From contig NC_133778.1 in NCBI RefSeq assembly GCF_003597395.2, positions 24,294,785 through 24,358,784 of the forward strand: 64,000 nt of DNA, written 5' to 3'. The notes beneath the pieces were generated by a model, which was not told the DNA's origin, made no database searches, and worked only from the letters and a program-made list of their open reading frames with translations. A program made the position numbers and the translations under genes. The stretch comes from Chelonoidis abingdonii (taxonomy: Eukaryota; Chordata; Testudines; Testudinidae). Positions 53,501 to 62,500 of this stretch are shown piece by piece (within the stretch, counting starts at the first letter, position 1; each line of letters opens with the position of its first letter).

Positions 53501-56500
53501 TTGTCGATGTCAGAGTCCCAGTCTCGTGGCAGACATCACTCTCGATACCACCGCTCGTACCGCTCCCATGGCACTGATAGGTTGTTGGTTACCCTGACCT
53601 GGACCTCCACGCGGTGCCCTACGACTCAGCCGGTTCAACCTGACCAGCTGGTGCCGCTGGTGCTGCAGCAGAGTCAATGGCAAGGGCCCCTGTGGCAAGG
53701 CCAGTGGTTCCAGTGGACCCCCTGGCCCGTCGTGCATGCCCAGCAAGGCCCTCGGTCAATAGCAGGGGCATCAGAGGACCCATCAGCTGCATTATCCAGA
53801 CCCTCGAGGGATAGATCGGCGGGTCATGGATCCTCGGCACCGCATGAGGAGTCTGACCAAGGGGTGGATCTTGTGGCCCTGGCCGACGTTCAGAGCGCCG
53901 TACCTGCTCCCTCTCCTGCACCGGATGACAAAATTGAAGCCCCACCCCCCTCCGCACTGCTGGAGAACTTCAGGGTTCATCAGACTTGTTGTTTAATGTG
54001 CTCTCATCCTTGGTACCGGGGAGAGTGGCCCTCCCACTGCCTGAAGGGGAGGCTAACATCTCCAGTGCCCTCTGGCGAACGCCAGCCTCCCTCGCTCCAA
54101 TGTCGAAAAAGGCAGAGCGCAAATACTTTGTACCCATGAAGGGACACAAATACCTTTAAACCCATCTGGTCCCCAACTCCCTAGTGGTGGAGTCTGTAAA
54201 TCATAGGGAAAGACAGAGTCAACCAGGACCCACACCCAAAAATACTCTAAAAGACTGGACTCATGTGGCAGGAAGCTTTATTCATCGGCCAGCTTCCAGC
54301 TGTAGGTGACCAACCACCAGGCCCTCCTCAATCGATATGAGTTTAACTTGTGGGGGTCACTACTGAAATTCCAGACCTCCCTTCCGGAGCGCAAAAGCAA
54401 GGATTTTAAGGCGCTGGTGGAGGAGGGCGCTGCCACTGCAAAAGCCGCTCTGCAGATGGTGTCAGATGCAGCTGACATGGCTGCTCGGTCTATGGCCTTG
54501 TCCGTGTCCATGTGCAGGACATCGTGGCTACTGCTGTCTGGGCTGTCCGTGGAGGTGCAGTCTGTGATGTAGGATCTTCCCTTTGACGGCAAGGACCTGT
54601 TCGCAGAACAAACAGATGTGAGGCTCCGTGGCATGAAGGACTCATACTACCCTTCAAACCCTTGGGCTCTACATCCCACCCAAGGAAAAGCCTAAGACGC
54701 AGGCCTCCGTCCCTGTGCCCCAGCCGAGATACAAGCCCGCCTGCAAGAGGTCCAAAACCCAAAAAAGGCAATCTCAGAGGCAGTCTTTCTCTGCCCCACA
54801 GACTGGGCCCTCCAGGGGCAAACAGCAGGGCAAGAGGCAATTTTGACTGGTTGCAGGAGGGTACCCAGGTGTCCTCTAAGAGGACCCTCCTACCAATAAA
54901 GTTTGCCTTCAGCAACTGCTTATCTACATTCCTTGGGGAATGGTCCTGAATAACATTGGACCTATGGGTCCTCAACACCATTTCCCAGGGTTACACACTA
55001 CAAGGTGTCTCATCCCCACCCTCCCAACCCCCTTCCTTGGACAGCAGGGGGGACCTGTCACATCTACCCCTGCTACAACAGGAAGTGGGTCAGCTCCTCA
55101 GCTTGGGAGCTGTGGAGAAGGTTCTGTGGGAGTTTCGAGGGAAAGGGTTTTACTCCCGTTACTTCCTGATCTCCAAGGCAAAAGGGGCGCTGAGGCCCAT
55201 CCTAGATTTGCGAGACCCTGTAGCAGTACGCGGACTCACCGCTGCAGTGCATTCTGCTGGTCTTCTCAGGAATTAACTCTTCCAGCATCTGGAGCACCCT
55301 CTGCAGGCCAGTGTCCTGCTGCTGCTTGGCCCCCGTGTCCCTCCAAGACCCGGTGCCCTGTTATCTGGAGTGCTGCCCCTTGGCAGTAACCCCTTTTGTC
55401 TCAGGCTCTCCCTTCCCCAGGGAACCCCCACCCACTATCCCTACCTTGCCTCAGGATATGGCTACTGCCAGTCATTGTCTAGTCCCTGCACCCTGGGGCA
55501 GACTGCAGTATCAGCCTACACATCACCGGTCACCAGAAATGGGTTTGGACCTGCTGCCTTTGCCGACCTCTGGGCTGCCCTCTGCAACCCCCAGTACCTG
55601 TTGGCCTTCTGCTAGGGCACATCCTGGGGCTTTCCAGGCTGGAGCCTCCCCAGCTCCTCATCCTGTCCCCAGCCCTGCTTCACTCAGGTACTTTGCTCAG
55701 GTCTCTGCAGCCAGGTCCGTCCCTCTCAGAAGCTAGAGGGAGTCTGTCTGAGCTCCTGGCTCACAGCCCCTTTATACAGGCCAGCTGTGGCCTGATTGGA
55801 GTGTGGCCCAGCTGCAGCCGCTTCCCCAGTCAGCCCATCTTTTAGAGCTCACAGCCACCACCTTCCCCCAGGGCTATTTTAAGCCCTTCAGGGCAGGAGC
55901 GGGGTAACCACCTCGCTACAGGTCTCAATCTGTTCATGGTGAAATGCCGGTTCCACATGGTCTCTCTGGCATGTATCATACCCGCTGTCCACGCTGGCGA
56001 TTGGTATGCAGCCCTGGACCTTCAGGACGCATACTTCCATGTCCATATATTCGAAGGGCACAGATGCTGCCTCTGTTTCCTAGTGGGACAGGACCACTAT
56101 CAATTTACGGTCTTCCCGTTTGGCCTGTCCACCGCGCCCAGGGTATTCACAAAGTGTATGGTGGTAGTGGCAGCCTAGCTCAGATGCCGAGGGATACAGA
56201 TATTCCCCTACCTCGATGACTGGCTGCTCAAGGGCAGCTCATGGTCCCAGAACCATGTGGACCTGCTCTTGGCCATGTGTGCCAACTTAGGCCTCCTAGT
56301 AAACGAGGCCAAGTTGACATTGGTTCTGGTGCAGTGCATAGAATTCGTAGGCGCGCTCCTGGATGCCATATTGGAAAATTTGGAATTTAGTTAAATTAGG
56401 GAAGGTGGGGATCAATACCAGCAATATAAGGTAGATAAAGAATTTGCTAAAGAGGAGAAGGCAATGGGTTGTGCTGAAAGGTGAATTATCAGACTAACGG

Positions 56501-59500
56501 GAGGTTACTAGTGGAGTTCCTCAAGAACTGGACTTGGAACCAATCTTATTCAATATTTTTATTAATGACCTTGCACAAAAATTAGGAGTGTGTTTATACA
56601 ATTTGCTGATGATACAAAGTTGGGAGGCATCATCAAAAGAGAGGAGGGTCAGAATATTACACAGAAAGATCTGGATGACCTTGAAAACTAAAATGGGATG
56701 AAATTCAGAACTACAAAGTATATCTGTACTTAGGTCTAATACTAAGAATTTTTTCTATAAGCTGGGGACTCATCAGTTGAAAGTGACGGCGGAGCAGAGA
56801 GACCTGAATGTGTGGTCAATCACAGGATATGACTATGAGCCACCAATGTGATACAGCTGTGAAAAAGTCAAATGAAATCCAAGGATGTATTCAGTGACGC
56901 ATTTCCCATAAGGATAGAGAAGTATTGATGCCATATTAATTTTTAGTAGAGATAGAGAAGTATTAATTACAGCACTGGTAAGACCTCATTTGGAATATTG
57001 TGTATAATTCTGGTCACTCATGTTCAAGAAGGATGAATTTAAACTGGAACTGGTGCAGAGAATAAAGAACTATTAGGATGATCAAAGGAATGGATGGCCT
57101 ATTTTATGAGAAGATACTGAAAGAGGTTGGTTTATTTAGTCAAGAAAAAGGAGGCTGAGAAGGAATATGATTATTCTGTATAAATACATTAGGGGGTAAA
57201 TACTAGGAAGGGTGAAGAGCTATTTAAGCTAAAGGACAATGTTGGCACAAAAACAAATGGATATAAATGGCAATTAACAAATTCATGCTGGAAAATAGAA
57301 GAAGGTTTCTAACCATCTGAGATGGCAGGTTCTGGAACAGCTCCCTGATAGCAGTCGTGGGGGCAAAGAACTTAATTGGTTTAAAGAGAGAACTGGACAA
57401 ATTTGAGTACAAATCTATAATGGATTTTCTTGCAATGGCAGGGAGCAGGGCTCAGCAGCCCTTGGGCTCACTTCTGGTTTGTGTCTTATGTTCCTAAAGC
57501 TTATGCTTCAGTGTTTCAGTCAGGGATCAGGAAGGCATTCCCCCTGCCCCCAGCGTATGCGAGAAGGGTTTTTTTCATCTCCTTCCTCTGAAGCATAAGG
57601 GATAACCTTGGCTACAGATGGTCATTTGGTAGGGTGGCCCAGGTCTCTGAGGTGGCACCAAGCATTCTTTCTTTGAGATGCGCTGACTGGTTCTTGCTTA
57701 CATACTCAGGGTCTAACTGACTGCTGTATGTGGGATCGGGAAAGAATTTTCCCCCAGGTCAGATTGGTAGTGACCTTGGGAGTTTTATGACTTCTTCTGC
57801 AGGTTGTGAGTGTGGGTTACTTGCCAGAATTATCTGGGTATATCTCACTTAATCATTCCCTGTCATTGTGAGGGCTTTGAGTCTAGTTCCCCTTGGTCCC
57901 GCCTGTTCTCTCCCCATAGCATATAATAGTCTAGTTTCACATGGGCTGTAATGCTTTAGTTTCATTTCAGTTGCTGGATTTGGCATGTGGGTCCTGGGTG
58001 CTGGTGGTGGCCTGTGATGTACTGGAGGTCAGACTGGATGATGTAGTGGTCCCTTCTGGCCTTGAACTCTATGACTCTGTGGTGGACAAAATCAGCTTTG
58101 AGGTGGCCCTTGACATGGTCCATACCACCTTGAGATTAGTGGCTACAGTGGCGGTCGAGAATGTGTTCAGCAATGTGTTCGGCGAAGTGATGCTGCAGTC
58201 TTTGTTTTTCTAAAAACTCTGAGTGCCCATCTGCATTTCACAGGTTCACTGCTGTGGAGTCACCATTAATGGAATGTGTATGTGGGCAATCACCCAAGGG
58301 AGAATGGGAAGTTACTTACCTGTACAGTAACTGCAGTTCTTCAAGATGTGTTGTCCATATGCATATTTCACCACTTCCCTCCATCCCCCTCTACTCAGAG
58401 TCCTTTACACCTTGGATTCTGTGGCAGAGAGGAAACTGAATGGGTGTTAGCAGACACTGCCTTATATGCCCTTGATGTGGACTACAGGGACTCTCAGACT
58501 GCATGTGGCCATATGGACAATACTGGCTCAAAGATTCTGAACTCAAGCACATCACCATTAGTGGAATGTGCATATGAACAACACATCTCAAAGGACTCCA
58601 TTTACTGTACAGTTAAGTAACTTTTTATTTGGCAATTTTAGGTACAGAAGAATTAGGCTTGGAGAGTTAATTCTAGCAACATTTGAACTGAGGTTGAAAT
58701 AAAATTTTACAATAGCTTTCTCTAAATACTCCCTACTGAAGAGCATAAATGTGTGATCCTTCTCTTGCTGCCCCCAGACCAAGTTCATTCCAAGTGTAAC
58801 TCTGTTGATGTTAATGGAATTACACCACAGATTTATTTGACCACTAGTGTGTGGGTAGGAATTGAGTATACACTTTTAGGACCTGATGCTTCTCTTGCTT
58901 ACATTACTACTCCAGTGAAGTCAGTGGAGTTATTCTGGATTATTGTAAATGAGAGCAAAATTTAAATTGAATGAAAACCGTTGCTACTAGAGACGTTGGT
59001 GAAAAGGCATACAGGAACTGCCCTCTACAACTAATGGTAGTAGGCATCCCTTGTTAACAATCTTTTCCCTGTACCATGAGCAAAAGACTAGTAATTTCTT
59101 ACTGAAAAGAGTGCCAGTATCTCCACATCTTATGTACTCCTCATTAATTAAAAACTGGTGCTGTAAGATTGTAACAGATCAACAAAGAAAGCATTATGAA
59201 TACTGCTGTTTAGGATAATTTATTGTTTCTTTCATATGCCATGTGTCAGTTATGTTAATTTTTACACTTGTGTTCTAGTACATTCGTCTAGGAATGTTTG
59301 AGCTGCACTGTGATGAATTGATTAGGGCTTTGGCAAAGCGAGCAGATGCAATTTTTGGAAAAATAGTTGCCAAAATGTTCAAAGATCATCAAGATATAAA
59401 CCTGAGGTAAATCTCAAATTAAAATTGCATAAGTGAATGTACATTATTTTATTTCCAGTGCTAAATTTTGTAAACACTTGTAAAGTATCTTTAATCTATA

Positions 59501-62500
59501 TTTTTACTATTATCTATATTGCACGGAGATGTTAAGATATGTTATTTGTACGTTAAGTAAAGACTGAATGAAAAGCTAATAAAATTTTGCCCTTATTTGA
59601 ATATTTAGGCAGAGAAGCACATTACATGTATAGACACATCAGACGTTGGCTCTCTTTTATATATTTCAGTTTATGTGATGAATTTGAGAAGATAGCCGAG
59701 AAAGCTCTTACCACTCCATCAAATACACAGGAGTTAATGGAACTTAAGGTATACATTTCTTCAAATATACTACAAGCAAGGTATAATTACCAGTGTCTTG
59801 ATCTGCTGTTGGATACATGACAGTGTAAGCTTAACCAAGTTGCCTCATGTATGGCCCTGATGGGACACTAGATGGAGAGGACTTTGAGTTACTATGGAAA
59901 ATTTGTTGCCAAGTTGTCTGGCTGGTGGGTCTTGCCCACATGCTCATGGTCTAACTGATGGCCTTATTTGGGGCCAGGAAGGAATTTTCTCCCAGGTCAG
60001 ATTGTCAGAGATGCTGTTTGGTTTTTTTTGGTTTGTTTTTTTGCCTTCCTCTGCAGCATGAGGCACGGGTCACTTGCAGGCTTAAACTAGTGTAAATGTG
60101 GATTCTCTGTAACTTGAAGTCTTTAAATCATGATTTGAGGACTACAGTAACTCAGTCAGAGGTTATAGATCAATTACAGGAGTGAGAGGGCAAGGTTCTG
60201 TGGCCTGAAATTTGCAGGAGGTCGGACTAGATGATCATGAAGTTCCCTTCTGACTTTAAAACCTATGAGTCTATAAGTTAGTGGGAGTTTTGCCACTGAT
60301 CTCAATGGGACCAAGATTGCACACCCCATTGTTATTAGTAAGTGGATAGTTAGATTCCTATGCCCTTCCAGTTAGTGCTAGTAGGTGCCAATAGTGATTT
60401 ATATATTATGGAGAACATGCCTATCAAAAACTGGATTGAGAACATAATTTCTTTCATACAGGCTATGACCGAGGTCCCAGTGCGGACCAGCTGAGATCAC
60501 TCAATTAAGGTGAACTGCAAAGGGTGGACAGTCAATCCTCAAAGCTGGTGGATATTTTACTACTTAGATTTATCAAGCCAGCACAAAAAAGCTTCTTTAT
60601 TCTACCTGGTTGCCCAGAAACCAGCAGCACATTTCCCTTGAAGGCACCCAAGTCAAATGTGATGATTTATGAAAATCTTATTTCATCATATAAAAGAAAA
60701 GGTTCTACCAATCCCAAAGGATCGGGCACATTACCTCCCAGGTTAATGAATATTCCAGATCATACCCAAATACATGCTTATAGACTATTTCTATTAACTA
60801 AACTAAAATCTATTAAAAAAGAAAAGTGAGAGTATTCTTAAAAGATCAATATACATACAGACATGAGTTCAATTCTTGAGGTTCAGATACATAGCAGAGA
60901 TGATGAGCTTTGTAGTTGCAAAGAGTTCTTTTAGAATTAGTCCGTAGGTTATAGTCCTATGTTTATATTTCAAGGCAGTCCAGTCAGAACTGAGATCTCA
61001 GTCCTTGTGGCTTAGGCTTCCTCTGCATGAAACCTCAAGCAGATCTGAGATAAAAAGAATCAGAACCCAAGGGTCTTTTTATATAGTGTTCTGTCATCAA
61101 CTTGACCTGGGTAAACAATAGGCTTTTGATGTAACCTTCTGTTTTTTAAACACCACCAGTAATTAGTTACACAAATTAACATAGGGCAATTTATCCATTA
61201 GGCAGCCTATCACAAACTTCAAAGAGACATATAGACAATGACGTTATTTCACCCAAGATTCATCTAAATGTTAATATTCCCTTTTGATCTCTGAATTAGT
61301 AGCTATAGTGACAGACAGGAATTGTCTGTTTACGTGGATAGCATCTAAGATACACACAATTAGAATAACTTCTAACAATATAAGTTTGCATTTCAAAGTT
61401 CTAGCCATAGAATGGCCCTTTCTAACATGTCTTTAAACTTTGGCTTTGGGTTAGTTAGCCTACAAGCTGTTAAACTCTTTCTGGCCAAGTGTTATATTTT
61501 GTATAAGATTCGTTGCAGTTATAAAACAATGGTAGCAATAATGATTTGCATGGTTATATTTTAATTAGATAACGTCACACAAGCCTTTGAACAGATAATG
61601 TGATCAAATGGTAAAAACTTTTGGCCATTACTGACTTGGGCTGGATTCAGACAGTTTATTAGAGGTGAAATACGCTGGATCCCATTCCCGATATCCTGAG
61701 CTCGTCAGAGACATGAACTTCCAGGGAACCAGAGAAATGTCTGATTAGAACTTAGATAAGAGTTGGTACTGCATAGAAAACTTTCAAAAGCATTCTGCCT
61801 GTAATTTATATATAAAGTATTTCTGCCTATAAATCATGTATTGAGCTGTCATTTAAAATGTCATTTAAAATTAGATGTGTGGCTTGTGTGTGATGATCCA
61901 TCTCAATAACTATGAAATCCCACCACATTATAGATACCAGTGTGATGATTGAGTCCCAGTGGCTTCTCTGGCATACTCAGGCTCCTGCTCAGCAACATAC
62001 TTAAACACATGTTTAAAATTAAGCATGTGCTTAAGTTCATCCTTATTCAGCAAAGCACTTATGCACATGCTTAATTTTAAGTCAGTGGAACATTGGTGTA
62101 CACTTAAAGTTAATCAAGCAAATGAATGCTTGGCTGAATCAGAATCTAAATGCTTTGTTTTTACTCTGAAAGTCTAGCTGGACAATGACAACACTCTGAG
62201 ACTTTTTCAAGTGAAAAAGAAAGCTTTAAAAGACGTGAAATGTGTACAATCTTAATGTATTGAATCTCTATTAATTGCAGTTATATGTCAGAAAAACACC
62301 ATATTAAGTTTTTCCAGTTGTGGCTTATTATTATGCACTGGGGTCAAATCCCTCCTGATAACTCCTTTGTCTTTTAGGTACAAAGCTATTTCAGTTTTTA
62401 TATAGGCTATTTTTTGAAAAGACCAGTGTTCCCCAGAGCCAGAAGCCATTAATATATTCTGTTGGATATAAACTATTGTTTAAAAGATAATGGTATCGTA

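Larger units (their letters stand above)
52225..58625 (+). mobile_element. DIRS-like retrotransposon, copy 3, nearly full span with two insertions
   Basis: The left end (~52225-52385) has leader sequence with TACCCGTAGGGGGAGCGC. 52540-54130 holds gag-like frames, including the Cys-rich [20 protein letters not shown] region. 54280-54850 is a further gag part ([20 protein letters not shown]). 54950-56370 is reverse transcriptase ([36 protein letters not shown]), with the YLDD catalytic box at 56209-56220. Insertions are at 55214-55920 and 56371-58082. The terminal repeats follow at 58305-58375 and, inverted, 58560-58622. The recombinase domain is not visible. Frameshifts are numerous. Confidence 0.82.

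Noticed and set aside
52968..54139. 209 and 212 codon ORFs that could be taken for new genes
   Set aside because: They sit between the leader and reverse transcriptase of DIRS copy 3, where the gag-like region belongs, and are parts of it in shifted frames.
58081..58213. Open stretch after the CR1 in DIRS copy 3 as a separate gene
   Set aside because: It is flanked by CR1 and DIRS terminal repeats and looks like degraded DIRS sequence. It has no start context or splice sites.
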